From an uncultured Pelagibacteraceae bacterium (GTDB lineage: Bacteria > Pseudomonadota > Alphaproteobacteria > Pelagibacterales > Pelagibacteraceae): 64,000 nucleotides of DNA. Below are positions 37,077 through 45,691 of the stretch, one piece after another. The DNA is taken from contig CACNTB010000001.1 in the NCBI GenBank assembly GCA_902623305.1, positions 1 to 64,000 on the forward strand, given 5' to 3'. The notes below the pieces were generated by a model. That model did no database searches. It had not been told where the DNA came from and worked only from the letters and a program-made list of their open reading frames with translations. Every line of letters begins with the position of its first letter. Within the stretch, counting starts at the first letter, position 1. Made by a program: the position numbers and the translations under genes.

Positions 37077-37960
37077 GACAACCAAAATTAATTGATTACT
37101 TTTTATTAACAATATTATCTCTTATATGGGCCTCTGCATTTTTTAATATTAAAATAGCAACTTATTCTTTTGGCCCAGTTACAATAGCTTTCCTTAGAGT
37201 ATTTTTTGGAGCAATTCCAGTTTTACTTTTATGTTATTTTAAAAATATTAAAGTTGAAGCTTTTTCTAAAGATTGGCACTGGTTTGCAATGATAGGATTT
37301 ATTAATTTGGTAGCTCCTTTTTTTTTAATTGCTTATGGTGTTAAATCTGTTCAAAGTAACTTGGCGGCTATATTGATGTCGACTACACCTTTAAGTTCCA
37401 CTTTATTAGCACATTTTTATACAAAAAATGAAAAATTTAATTTAGTAAAGACTATTGGAATTTTAATTGGATTTTCTGGAATAGTTTTTTTATTTTCTGA
37501 TAATCTTTTAATAGATAAAGATAATTTTGCATCAGCTTTACTGATACTACTTGGTTCAACCTGTTATGTTGTAGGTGGAGTACTAACTTTAAAAATAAGT
37601 AAGAAAAAAAATGAAAATGTAACTGGATCTATTTTAATTTGGGCAATAATTATTTTGTTACCATTAACATTTTTAATTGAACAGCCTTTTCAAACTATGC
37701 CTAGAACAGATTCACTTATATCAGCTGTTTATTTAGGTATTGTCCCTACAGGCATTGCTTGGTTATTGCGTTTTAGGATTTTGACAACAAATGGATTAAT
37801 TTTCCAATCTCAAGTTTCTTATTTAATACCTATATTTGGAACTATCTTAGGGTACATTTTTTTAAAAGAGCTAATAACAGTAAAAGTTTTAGTTTCTTTA
37901 GTCGCGGTTTGTATAGGTATTTATTATGTTAAAAAGGGTGGAAGTAAAAAAGCTACTTAA
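37073..37960 (+). CDS. EamA/DMT family transporter
   Basis: 295 residues with ten hydrophobic segments arranged as two EamA repeats (about 10-138 and 152-290). The family hallmark is a W-x-S/A-x-x-F near the start (SLIWASAFFN) and a proline/glycine-rich helix in each repeat. These carriers export or import small metabolites such as amino acids; substrates are not predictable from sequence. It overlaps the upstream YbaK gene by 4 nt and the convergent methyltransferase by 8 nt. Confidence 0.85.
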   Translation: MRQPKLIDYFLLTILSLIWASAFFNIKIATYSFGPVTIAFLRVFFGAIPVLLLCYFKNIKVEAFSKDWHWFAMIGFINLVAPFFLIAYGVKSVQSNLAAILMSTTPLSSTLLAHFYTKNEKFNLVKTIGILIGFSGIVFLFSDNLLIDKDNFASALLILLGSTCYVVGGVLTLKISKKKNENVTGSILIWAIIILLPLTFLIEQPFQTMPRTDSLISAVYLGIVPTGIAWLLRFRILTTNGLIFQSQVSYLIPIFGTILGYIFLKELITVKVLVSLVAVCIGIYYVKKGGSKKAT

Positions 37961-38855
37961 GCTTTGCCATTTCTTTTATATGAGAAGGACCAGTTTCACA
38001 ACAACCTCCAATTATGGTTGCTCCTGCGTCTTTAAATTTTTTTGATATTTCACAAATTTTTTGTGGATTTAAATCTTTTCTTTGACCTAAAAATTCATTT
38101 GGATTGCCATTTGATTTAATATAGTTAGCCTTATAACCCCCTTTAGCTTTTGTCGTAACAAATCCATTCAATTTAAATCCAAACGGTAGATTTAATTTTT
38201 TTAATTCATGAATATTTTTCTCAAAATTTTCAGGTGAAACACACGATAGCATCACACCTAAAACATTATTATCAATTATATTTTTAATATCTGAAATTTT
38301 TTCTCCACTTGGTAAATTGGTTCCTTCTGAAATATGTATTCCAAAGAGGCATGGTTTTTTAAAATCTTTTATTGCTTCAATTCCACATTCAAATTCTTTA
38401 ATACTACTCCATACATCAAAGTAAAAAAAATCTACAAATGGATTTAATATTTTAGCTTGTTCTTTAAAATCATTAGTTATTTCATTTTTAGCTCTATTGT
38501 CTGCTTCATAAGTATTGTTTTGAGGTGGAAGTCCACCTGCAATTAGAATACCTGGGAATTCTTTTTTAACTTTTACTGCAATTTCACCTGCCTTTTTATT
38601 TAAATATTCAAATTTATCCTCTACGTTGTTATCTCTCAGCCTATTCTTTCTAGTAGTAAAAGTTGCGGTTACAATTATTTCAGCTCCAGCTTTTACAAAA
38701 TCTCTATGAGTGTTTATTAATAAATTATGATAATCATTATTTAAAAGAGCATTTGCACTCCATAAAGTACCATTAGGTTTCATTCCTCTGGCCAAAAGTT
38801 CTTGACCCGTACCCCCATCTAATATTCTTGTTTTTTGAAAATAATTTAAGTCCAT
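37953..38855 (-). CDS. Homocysteine S-methyltransferase family protein
   Basis: 300 residues. The Zn-binding GGCCETGP motif lies near residue 285, with the third Cys in VMLSCVSPENF near 208. The N-terminal DGGTGQELLARG loop is typical of the Hcy-methyltransferase fold (Pfam S-methyl_trans). Members use S-methylmethionine, betaine or other methyl donors to methylate homocysteine or related thiols. The donor is not certain here. It converges with the EamA gene and is followed upstream by a glycosyltransferase 7 nt away. MetH-type cobalamin and folate domains are absent. Confidence 0.85.
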   Translation of the reverse strand: MDLNYFQKTRILDGGTGQELLARGMKPNGTLWSANALLNNDYHNLLINTHRDFVKAGAEIIVTATFTTRKNRLRDNNVEDKFEYLNKKAGEIAVKVKKEFPGILIAGGLPPQNNTYEADNRAKNEITNDFKEQAKILNPFVDFFYFDVWSSIKEFECGIEAIKDFKKPCLFGIHISEGTNLPSGEKISDIKNIIDNNVLGVMLSCVSPENFEKNIHELKKLNLPFGFKLNGFVTTKAKGGYKANYIKSNGNPNEFLGQRKDLNPQKICEISKKFKDAGATIIGGCCETGPSHIKEMAKLK

Positions 38856-38862
38856 AATTTTT

Positions 38863-39696
38863 TTAAATTTTTATATGTTCCAATCTTAGTGATGAGGGTT
38901 TACTAAGAATTGCAGAGATTAATGCGAGAAATTTAAATTTGTTTAAAGTGCTTTTTTCTTTATTAAAAAAAATTAAACCAAAAAAATATTGAGTTAAAGA
39001 TCCAATCAATTTTTTCAAGAAAATATAATTTGCTTTTAAATTACCATAGTTTTTCTTGTAGAAATATATATAAGACCAATAACCATGCCAATTTCTAAGC
39101 ACTTTCATTTTTAAGTCATCTTCACCACTAGACATTTTGCCTAAATGTTTCAAATCATTTGTATCTAAAGAAAAAATTTTACCACCCTTTTTTTTAATAT
39201 CCAAACACAAATCAATTTCCTCGTTATATAAAAAATAATTTTCATCAAAAACCTTTTTTTTTTTTAATTTTTTTAAGTTTAATAACATAGCGTGTCCACC
39301 AACATATTTACTCTCAATTAAAGTGTTTTTTGAATTTGTTATATTTTCGATTCCCATAAGCCAAAAATTATTTTTTAATTTTTTTATTGAATTTTCTATT
39401 TTTTTAAAAATCTCTTTTTTTAAAAAAGTATCGGGACTTATTATAAATGCATATTGTGTTTTAGTTAATTTAATACCAATATTATTTCCTGCCCCATATC
39501 CATTATTTAATGAATTACAAATTAATCTAATATTTTTTTTTCTTTTATAGTTGTTTAAAATTTTTTTATTGTTTGCATTTTCAATGATTATAATTTTAGA
39601 TTCTTTAGGAAGACAATCAAGACATTTTCTAATAATTCTACCACTATTATAAGAAACTATAATAAAAGTTATTTTACTTAAAAATTCCTTGATCAT
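38863..39696 (-). CDS. Glycosyltransferase family 2 protein
   Basis: 277 residues. The GT2 fold starts with T-F-I-I-V-S-Y-N-S-G and the nucleotide-sugar segment N-N-G-Y-G-A-G-N-N-I-G. The metal-binding DXD equivalent is in IISPDTF near residue 92, and a C-terminal acidic pair near 165 (L-Y-N-E-E-I-D-L) fits the rhamnosyltransferase-like subgroup. It probably transfers a sugar in LPS or exopolysaccharide assembly. The C-terminal third is lysine/phenylalanine-rich. Substrates are unknown. Confidence 0.8.
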   Translation of the reverse strand: MIKEFLSKITFIIVSYNSGRIIRKCLDCLPKESKIIIIENANNKKILNNYKRKKNIRLICNSLNNGYGAGNNIGIKLTKTQYAFIISPDTFLKKEIFKKIENSIKKLKNNFWLMGIENITNSKNTLIESKYVGGHAMLLNLKKLKKKKVFDENYFLYNEEIDLCLDIKKKGGKIFSLDTNDLKHLGKMSSGEDDLKMKVLRNWHGYWSYIYFYKKNYGNLKANYIFLKKLIGSLTQYFFGLIFFNKEKSTLNKFKFLALISAILSKPSSLRLEHIKI

Positions 39697-39700
39697 TTAA

Positions 39701-40291
39701 TTAATTACCAAATATTAACTTTACATTAAATGAAAACGATCTTCTTTCACCTTCAGCATTAAAAGGATAAGCAGTGTGCATTAAATAATTTGGAAAAATA
39801 ATTAAGTCTCTTTTTTTTGGAATTAAATTATAAATACTTTTGCTTAAAAAAGCTTTTTGACCATTTATAAAATCTAATGTTCCATTTGTTTGAATTTTTT
39901 TATTTTTTAATAATTTATTTTTTGTCATATTTTTTGGAACTTTTAAATATCCAACACCTGATAAATCTCCTTCATGGTAATGTATTGGATTATATTCTCC
40001 CCTAAATTGACATACCACCCATAAATTCAAAATTTTTATTTCTTTAATATTTTTTATATTTTCATTTTTGAGGAATTTTTTAATATTTTTTAATAATTCC
40101 TTTTTTAAATATTTATTTAAAAAAGATTTTGTAACTTTAATTTCTTTTTTTATCTGACTTGCTAATTTATGACTGTAATCGTTATTTTTCGAAAAAATTT
40201 TAGTATCAATTTCTTTATTGAGAATATTAATAAATTTTAGTGAAATCTTTGATTTTCCTATAGAAGGCCCAAATGGTTTTACATTTTTCAT
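39701..40291 (-). CDS. Putative 2OG-Fe(II) oxygenase-fold protein (TIGR02466-like)
   Basis: 196 residues. A central block P-I-H-Y-H-E-G-D-L-S-G-V-G-Y-L-x-V-P and a C-terminal block L-M-H-T-A-Y-P-F with a following R-R-S-F-S-F-N resemble the cupin-fold dioxygenase family annotated TIGR02466. The proximal H-x-H/E and distal H, R would bind Fe and 2-oxoglutarate. The N-terminal 90 residues are lysine/asparagine-rich with low similarity to anything I recognise. The gene starts a minus-strand cluster with the glycosyltransferase 4 nt downstream, suggesting modification of a surface sugar or a peptide. Hydroxylase activity is inference. Confidence 0.55.
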   Translation of the reverse strand: MKNVKPFGPSIGKSKISLKFINILNKEIDTKIFSKNNDYSHKLASQIKKEIKVTKSFLNKYLKKELLKNIKKFLKNENIKNIKEIKILNLWVVCQFRGEYNPIHYHEGDLSGVGYLKVPKNMTKNKLLKNKKIQTNGTLDFINGQKAFLSKSIYNLIPKKRDLIIFPNYLMHTAYPFNAEGERRSFSFNVKLIFGN

Positions 40292-40328
40292 ATTGGATTA
40301 ATTATCCTAAAAAAAAAATTATTCAATC

Positions 40329-41075
40329 TTAAGAGATTAATTTTAATCCCATTCTGATAGCAACAAATATAACTAAAAAGGAGGTTAATAGCGCTAATTT
40401 TTTATTGGATAAAAGCTGAATATTTAAGAAACTTCCGATTTGTCCTCCAATAAAGACAATTAAAAATAATGGCCAATAATTTATTAGTTCATCTAGAACT
40501 ATGTTTTTGGTTAGTTGTCCTGCAACACCAAATATCGAATTTATCAATATAAAAAGAGATGCAGTGCTCGTTATATGCCTTGGATAACCAGCCCGCAGAA
40601 GAAATAAAATTGGACTTAAAAATATTCCCCCACCTATTCCTACCAATCCAGAAATAAAACCAATAATTGCACCAACAATAATAGAAAAAACTTTTGGGAT
40701 TTGTCTAATTTTAATCTGATCTTTACCGAAGGATTTGCTGTTTAATAATAAAAAAATTCCTGCCATTAATAAAATAAAGAAAAGTAAAATTTCGAATAAA
40801 TTTTTTTCGATCGTTATTGATCCTCCAATAAATGCAAAAGGTATAGAGCCAATTAAATAAGGAAAAAGTAAGTTAAAGTTTGTATTATTGGATCTTATAA
40901 AATTAATAGAATTACCAGTTACAACAATAATATTACAAATTAATGCTATAATTGGAAAAATATAGAAGGAGACATCCCAAATTAACATCAAAGCAAGATA
41001 AGTTGACCCACCACCAAAACCAATACTAGAGTAAAAAATTGCTGTTATAAAAAAAAATATTGTTAGTATAATCAT
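40329..41075 (-). CDS. TSUP (TauE/SafE) family transporter
   Basis: 248 residues with about seven to eight hydrophobic helices. The TSUP hallmark GFGGGSTYL at the N-terminus is repeated as GLVGIGGGIFLSP in the second half, as expected for duplicated TSUP repeats. The family moves sulfite, sulfonates or other organic anions across the inner membrane; the substrate is unclear. Its ATG is only 9 nt from the moaB ATG on the other strand. Confidence 0.85.
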   Translation of the reverse strand: MIILTIFFFITAIFYSSIGFGGGSTYLALMLIWDVSFYIFPIIALICNIIVVTGNSINFIRSNNTNFNLLFPYLIGSIPFAFIGGSITIEKNLFEILLFFILLMAGIFLLLNSKSFGKDQIKIRQIPKVFSIIVGAIIGFISGLVGIGGGIFLSPILFLLRAGYPRHITSTASLFILINSIFGVAGQLTKNIVLDELINYWPLFLIVFIGGQIGSFLNIQLLSNKKLALLTSFLVIFVAIRMGLKLIS

Positions 41076-41084
41076 TTAAAAATT

Positions 41085-41585
41085 ATGATTGTAAATATTG
41101 CTTTATTGACTGTAACAGATACAAGGACAATTGATAACGATAAATCAGGTGCAATCCTTGTAGATAAAATAGCTCAAGCTAATCATAAATTAATAGCGAG
41201 AAAAATTTGTAAAGATAATAAAGAGGATATTGTATTAATCTTAAAAGACTGGACGAATATCAAAGATATTGATGTAATTATTACTACTGGAGGCACAGGT
41301 TTAACTGGTAGGGATATTACACCTGAAGCACTAGAAGAGATTGCTGATAAACATATACCTGGATTTGGAGAAGTTTTTAGAACAATTAGCTTAAAGACAG
41401 TTGGTACATCAGCAATTCAATCTAGAGCTTGTGCAATCTTATCTAATGGAAAATATATTTTTGCATTACCCGGTTCTTCAGGTGGAGTAACAGATGCATG
41501 GGATGGGATTTTAAAACATCAATTAGATATTAATCACGAACCTTGTAACTTTGTAGAATTATTTCCAAGACTTAAAGAAAAATAA
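41085..41585 (+). CDS. moaB: Molybdopterin adenylyltransferase-type protein MoaB
   Basis: 166 residues. The MPT-binding core shows TVTDTRT at the start, TTGGTGLTGRDITPEA near residue 66 and the PGSSGGVTDAWDGIL segment near 130. MoaB/MogA adenylates molybdopterin before Mo insertion. It is alone here, away from moaA-moaC-moaD-moaE 6 kb downstream, but the window clearly supports Moco synthesis. It converges with the DUF1244 gene one base away. Confidence 0.9.
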   Translation: MIVNIALLTVTDTRTIDNDKSGAILVDKIAQANHKLIARKICKDNKEDIVLILKDWTNIKDIDVIITTGGTGLTGRDITPEALEEIADKHIPGFGEVFRTISLKTVGTSAIQSRACAILSNGKYIFALPGSSGGVTDAWDGILKHQLDINHEPCNFVELFPRLKEK

Positions 41586-41831
41586 TCATTTTTGATATTT
41601 TTCTTTCCATTCAGAATAAGGCATTCCATAAACATGCTCTCTGGCTTCTAAGTCTGACATGCTAACTCCATTTTTTTCACCTTCTTCTCTAAACCATCTT
41701 GATAAACAATTTCGACAAAATCCTGCAAGGTTCATCAGATCAATATTTTGAACATCTTTTCTTTCATTCAAATGTTTTAACAATCTCTCGAATGCTGCTG
41801 ATTGTAATTCTTTTTTTTGATCATTATTCAT
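41586..41831 (-). CDS. DUF1244 domain protein
   Basis: 81 residues from ATG 41831. The frame is open to 41864, but the extra residues are hydrophobic and unlike the family. The DUF1244 pattern includes A-x-F-x-R-L-L-x-H-L, the conserved LAGFCRNCLSRWF Cys pair and the closing Y-G-M-P-Y-x-E-W-K-x-x-Y. Function is unknown; the family is compact and widespread in proteobacteria. The cysteine pair might bind a metal. It is divergent from the aldehyde dehydrogenase, with 117 nt between starts. Confidence 0.85.
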   Translation of the reverse strand: MNNDQKKELQSAAFERLLKHLNERKDVQNIDLMNLAGFCRNCLSRWFREEGEKNGVSMSDLEAREHVYGMPYSEWKEKYQK

Positions 41832-41948
41832 AAATAAATTATTAATCACAAAATAGAAAAGCACAAGATGTAGTATTAATTCACTTATAAGTAGAAAATT
41901 ATAATTTTTATAAATAGACTTGAGGTAAGTTTATTAGTTTAATTAGAG

Positions 41949-43688
41949 ATGGCTATTAAGAAAAAGAAAATAGCAAAATCAAAGACCAAGAGAAAAAAAT
42001 CTAAATTGGTCAAATCTTCTAGAAAAAAAATAAAAACGAAAAAAAAAGTTGTGACCAAGAAATCTGCGACTAAGAATCGTTCTAAAAAGTCTAGAAAAAG
42101 TAATAAACTTAAAAAAAAAACTAATAAGAGAGGGGTTAAAAACATGAGTGCAGAAGCAATGAAGGTGTCTTCAGTACTAGATACATCTCACTTAAATGTT
42201 AAATTTCCATTTAAATCAAAATATGGAAATTACATTAATGGAAAGTTTGTTGAGCCATTATCAGGAAAGTATTTTGATAATCCAAGCCCAATTTCAAACG
42301 AGATAATCTGTTCTGTAGCACGATCAAATGAAAAAGATGTTGAGGCAGCATTAGATGCAGCCCATGCAGCTTTTAAAGAATGGGGCAAAACTGATATCAC
42401 TACAAGATCTAATATTTTAAATAAAATAGCTGATAAGATTGAGGAAAACAAAGATATGTTAGCTGTAGCTGAATGTTTAGATAATGGTAAGCCAATCAGA
42501 GAATGTATGGCTGCTGATTTAGCGCTTGTAATAGATCATTGGAGATATTTTGCAGGTGTAATTAGAGCAGAAGAGGGATCAGTTGCTGAGATAAGCAATT
42601 CTCAATACTCTTATAATATTCCTGAGCCATTAGGTGTTGTTGGTCAAATAGTTCCTTGGAACTTTCCATTACTGATGGCAACTTGGAAATTAGCACCAGC
42701 ACTTGCAGCAGGTAACTGTTCAGTTCTTAAACCAGCAGAACAAACACCAGCATCTATTATGGTAATGATGGAATTAATTGGTGATTTATTACCTCCAGGT
42801 GTTGTTAATATTGTAAGTGGTTTTGGATTAGAGGCCGGTAAACCATTAGCTTCATCAAAAAGAGTTGCTAAAGTAGCCTTTACTGGTGAAACAACTACTG
42901 GAAGATTAATCATGCAGTATGCTGCACAAAATATAATTCCTATAACTTTGGAATTAGGTGGAAAATCTCCAAATATTTTCTTTGAAGATATCATGGATAA
43001 AGATGATGACTTTTTAGATAAATGTGTTGAAGGTTTTGTAATGTTTAATCTAAACCAAGGTGAAGTTTGCACTTGTCCTAGTAGAGCATTAGTTCAAGAA
43101 TCTATTTATGATAAATTCATGGAAAAATGTATAGCTAGAACTAAAGCGGTTGTTCAAGACAATCCTTTGAAAATGGAAACAATGATTGGAGCACAAGCTT
43201 CAGTAGAGCAAATGGAAAAAATCAAATCCTTCTTAGATATTGGAAAAAAAGAAGGCGCCAAAGTTCTTACTGGAGGAAGTGAAGCTAAATTAAATAGTGG
43301 CTTAGAAAAAGGTAATTATATTGAACCTACTATTTTTGAAGCTAAAAATAGCATGAGAATTTCTCAAGAAGAAATTTTCGGTCCTGTTGTTTCTGTAATT
43401 AAATTTAAAGATGAAGCTGAAGCATTGGAAATTGCTAACGATACTCTTTATGGTTTAGGCGCAGGTGTTTGGACAAGAAACGGAAATATTGCCTACAGAA
43501 TGGGTAGAGCGATACAAGCAGGAATAGTATGGACAAATTGTTATCATGCTTATCCAGCTCACTCACCATTTGGAGGTTACAAACAATCTGGAGTAGGAAG
43601 AGAAACTCATAAAATGATGCTTAATCATTACAGACAGAATAAGAATCTTCATGTTTCTTATGCTGAGCAAAAATTAGGCTTCTTTTAA
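41949..43688 (+). CDS. NAD-dependent aldehyde dehydrogenase with lysine-rich N-terminal extension
   Basis: 579 residues from ATG 41949, or 514 from ATG 42144. The ALDH domain (after residue 66) has the [20 protein letters not shown] cofactor motif, ELGGKSP with the general base, and C309 (514-residue numbering) in GEVCTCPSR. Its sequence fits acetaldehyde/chloroacetaldehyde-type ALDHs, which oxidise aldehydes to acids. The 65 extra N-terminal residues are about half Lys/Arg (histone H1-like), with no TM or signal peptide. A strong internal site GAGAGGGG sits 8 nt before ATG 42144, so the shorter form may be the main product. A DUF779 gene follows, a pairing known for this ALDH type. Confidence 0.9.
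   Translation: MAIKKKKIAKSKTKRKKSKLVKSSRKKIKTKKKVVTKKSATKNRSKKSRKSNKLKKKTNKRGVKNMSAEAMKVSSVLDTSHLNVKFPFKSKYGNYINGKFVEPLSGKYFDNPSPISNEIICSVARSNEKDVEAALDAAHAAFKEWGKTDITTRSNILNKIADKIEENKDMLAVAECLDNGKPIRECMAADLALVIDHWRYFAGVIRAEEGSVAEISNSQYSYNIPEPLGVVGQIVPWNFPLLMATWKLAPALAAGNCSVLKPAEQTPASIMVMMELIGDLLPPGVVNIVSGFGLEAGKPLASSKRVAKVAFTGETTTGRLIMQYAAQNIIPITLELGGKSPNIFFEDIMDKDDDFLDKCVEGFVMFNLNQGEVCTCPSRALVQESIYDKFMEKCIARTKAVVQDNPLKMETMIGAQASVEQMEKIKSFLDIGKKEGAKVLTGGSEAKLNSGLEKGNYIEPTIFEAKNSMRISQEEIFGPVVSVIKFKDEAEALEIANDTLYGLGAGVWTRNGNIAYRMGRAIQAGIVWTNCYHAYPAHSPFGGYKQSGVGRETHKMMLNHYRQNKNLHVSYAEQKLGFF
42128..42135 (+). promoter_or_regulatory. Internal ribosome-binding site before ATG 42144
   Basis: GAGAGGGG ends 8 nt before ATG 42144 within the in-frame lysine-rich leader of the ALDH gene. 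This is far stronger than the weak AGAG-like element upstream of ATG 41949. It supports internal initiation of a 514-residue ALDH, whether or not the extended form is also made. Confidence 0.6.
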
Positions 43689-43708
43689 ACGAGAATAATA
43701 TATATACT

Positions 43709-43733
43709 GGCCCATGATTCTAAGTCATGGGCC
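43709..43733. repeat. GC-rich perfect hairpin between ALDH and DUF779
   Basis: A 9-bp perfect inverted repeat, GGCCCATGA-N7-TCATGGGCC, lies between the ALDH stop (43688) and the DUF779 ATG at 43745. It is much richer in GC than the surroundings. No T-tract follows it, so it is not a standard intrinsic terminator. The right arm contains an ATG (43727) that is in frame with the DUF779 gene but lacks a leader. A role as an mRNA-stability hairpin or a protein-binding operator is possible. Confidence 0.6.
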
Positions 43734-43744
43734 GGACATCAAAA

Positions 43745-44098
43745 ATGAAAGTATCTGCAACACAATCAGCTTTAAATCTGTTATCTGAACTTCAAGATAA
43801 GTACGGAGAAAAATTAATGTTTCATCAATCAGGAGGATGTTGTGATGGAAGTGCCCCAATGTGCTTTCCTGAGGGTGAATTTCCTCTTGGTGATAATGAT
43901 GTAAAACTGGGAGAAATAGGTGGAGTACCTTTTTATATGAATGGCGATCAGTACGAAAAATGGAAACATACAGATCTAACTATAGATGCTGTAAATGGCA
44001 TTGGAGGAATGTTTTCATTGGATAATGGAACAGGAAAGAGATTTTTAACAAAATCTGAAATTTGCTTAGTAGTAGATAACGATCAAGAAAATAAATAA
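43745..44098 (+). CDS. DUF779 domain protein
   Basis: 117 residues from ATG 43745; a slightly longer frame from 43727 starts inside the hairpin arm, so I prefer 43745. The family core HQSGGCCDGSAPMC is near residue 34, followed by E-G-E-F-P-L-G-x-x-D-V-x-L-G and the C-terminal G-T-G-K-R-F-L-T-K-S-E-I-C. Cys-rich DUF779 proteins are typically encoded next to an acetaldehyde-type ALDH, as here. Function is unknown; the clustered cysteines suggest metal or redox chemistry. It converges with the xdhC C-terminal gene. Confidence 0.85.
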   Translation: MKVSATQSALNLLSELQDKYGEKLMFHQSGGCCDGSAPMCFPEGEFPLGDNDVKLGEIGGVPFYMNGDQYEKWKHTDLTIDAVNGIGGMFSLDNGTGKRFLTKSEICLVVDNDQENK

Positions 44099-44100
44099 AT

Positions 44101-44787
44101 TTAAATTTTATTTTTATATTTTTCAGAAACAAGTTGTGAAATAATTGATAACGCTATTTCAGAAGGAGATTTCCCTCCCAACCTAATTCCAATAGGCCCA
44201 TTTATTGCCTCTACCTCCATGTGTTTAAAACCAGCCTCTATCAATCTCAAACATCTTTTCTCATGCGTTTTTTTGCTTCCAAGGGCACCAATATAAAAAA
44301 ATTTATTTTTTATAGCATATTGTAAAGCAGGATCATCAATTTTTGGGTCATGAGTTAAAGTAACTAAAGCTGTCTTTGAATTAGTTTCTATTTGATTAAA
44401 AGCTTCATCGGGCCATTTATTGATAATTTTTATATGTGGAAATCTTTCTTTTGATGCAAAAGATTTCCTTGGATCAACAACAATAATTTCGAAATTTAAA
44501 TTTTTTGCAAAATCAATTAAATACGTTGAAATATCAACAGCTCCTACAATGATTACTTTAATTGGATTTTTAAACGTTTGAACAAATATTTCTGTATTTT
44601 CTATGATACCATTTTTGTTTGAATTGAATATTTTTTCTATTTCATCAAAATATTTTGAAAACATCCCTGTAAGATTTATTCCAGGAACAAATATTTCACT
44701 GTCACTATTAATTAAATTTGTAATAAGTGCAAATTCTTTTTTTAAAGATTTATTTTTTAAAGTTTCTCTAATTATTTCTATTTTCAT
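44101..44787 (-). CDS. XdhC-like protein, C-terminal Rossmann part
   Basis: 228 residues. The XdhC C-terminal domain shows V-I-I-V-G-A-V-D-I, then a Rossmann-like G-x-x-x-x-L and D-P-R near 150. A T-H-D segment and G-A-L-G-S-K-K-T-H-E-K-R near 180 follow, and G-P-I-G-I-R-L-G-G-K-S-P-S-E-I-A at the end. XdhC matures molybdenum hydroxylases such as xanthine dehydrogenase by sulfurating Moco. Here the protein is split: the N-terminal part is a separate gene directly upstream, overlapping by the TAATG junction. No xdhA/xdhB or coxL is in the window. Confidence 0.8.
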   Translation of the reverse strand: MKIEIIRETLKNKSLKKEFALITNLINSDSEIFVPGINLTGMFSKYFDEIEKIFNSNKNGIIENTEIFVQTFKNPIKVIIVGAVDISTYLIDFAKNLNFEIIVVDPRKSFASKERFPHIKIINKWPDEAFNQIETNSKTALVTLTHDPKIDDPALQYAIKNKFFYIGALGSKKTHEKRCLRLIEAGFKHMEVEAINGPIGIRLGGKSPSEIALSIISQLVSEKYKNKI

Positions 44788-45116
44788 TATTTAATTTCTT
44801 CAATATAAATTGAAATATCACCCCCACAGGCCAAACCTATTTCCCACGCATTTTCATTTGAAACCTTAAAATCTATTTTTTTGTAATCTTTTTTATTCTT
44901 AATTAAAGATATACATTCTTCTACAACTTTAGCTTCTACACATCCCCCAGATACAGATCCTAAAAAATTTCCATCTTCATCTACTATCATTCTACTGCCT
45001 ACTCCTAATGGTGATGAACCCCAGGTTTGTATAACAGTTGCTAATGAAACTTTTTTGTTATTTTGTATCCAATTATCAGCTTCTTCAAATATTTTTTTTT
45101 CTGTAAAATAACTCAT
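44787..45116 (-). CDS. XdhC/CoxI-like protein, N-terminal part
   Basis: 109 residues. The XdhC_CoxI domain starts with W-x-x-x-x-x-x-V-S-L-A-T-V-I-x-T-W-G-S-S-P, then G-S-R-M-I-V, G-x-x-L-G-S-V-S-G-G-C-V-E and a C-terminal L-A-C-G-G-D-I. This corresponds to the N-terminal half of full-length XdhC. Its stop overlaps the ATG of the following C-terminal half. It follows msrQ, sharing 4 nt. Confidence 0.85.
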   Translation of the reverse strand: MSYFTEKKIFEEADNWIQNNKKVSLATVIQTWGSSPLGVGSRMIVDEDGNFLGSVSGGCVEAKVVEECISLIKNKKDYKKIDFKVSNENAWEIGLACGGDISIYIEEIK

Positions 45117-45691
45117 TTGTTAAATATTCTTTTAAAGTTTATTCTTAAAAATAGTAAAAATGTTATTATAACAAAGTAAATTAAAGGTTTAAAATAAATA
45201 GTTTTAGACAACCAAACAAAATGTAAAGAACCTAAAATTGCAATAACATAAATCAATCTGTGTAATTTTTTCCAATTTTGTTTAAGTAACAACATCATTT
45301 TTTGAGATGAAGTTAATGTAAGCGGTATTAGTAACAACCAAGCAGCAAATCCAACAAAAATATATTTTTTTTTAACAACATCATCAAAAATTGGCTGCCA
45401 GCTAAATCTATAGTCTATGCCAACGTAAGTTAATAGATGTAATGATGCATAAAAAAAAACAAATAATCCCAACATTCTTCTAACTCTTACCCAAAAATTC
45501 AAATTAGTTAATTTTTTTAGAGGACTCATTGCTAAGGTTAAACATATAAAAATTAATGTCCATTCTCCTGTAAAATGAGTTATTTCTTTTACTGGCTCTG
45601 GTCCTAATTTATTAAAAATAATTTTATAACTTATAATTAAAAATGGAATTGTACTTAATACGAAAATACTTGGCTTAAAATACTTTATCAT
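45113..45691 (-). CDS. msrQ: MsrQ, heme membrane subunit of the MsrPQ system
   Basis: 192 residues, with six hydrophobic segments of the ferric-reductase-like/YedZ fold. Histidines likely to bind heme b are in ASLHLLTYVG, KLHRLIY and LHFVWL. MsrQ passes electrons from the quinone pool to MsrP, which repairs methionine sulfoxide in periplasmic proteins. It sits directly after msrP (start at that gene's last base) and before the xdhC genes. Confidence 0.92.
   Translation of the reverse strand: MIKYFKPSIFVLSTIPFLIISYKIIFNKLGPEPVKEITHFTGEWTLIFICLTLAMSPLKKLTNLNFWVRVRRMLGLFVFFYASLHLLTYVGIDYRFSWQPIFDDVVKKKYIFVGFAAWLLLIPLTLTSSQKMMLLLKQNWKKLHRLIYVIAILGSLHFVWLSKTIYFKPLIYFVIITFLLFLRINFKRIFNK

Noticed and set aside
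36533-37081. 182-codon frame antisense to the YbaK gene
   Set aside because: Almost completely opposite a gene with clear family motifs; no independent similarity.
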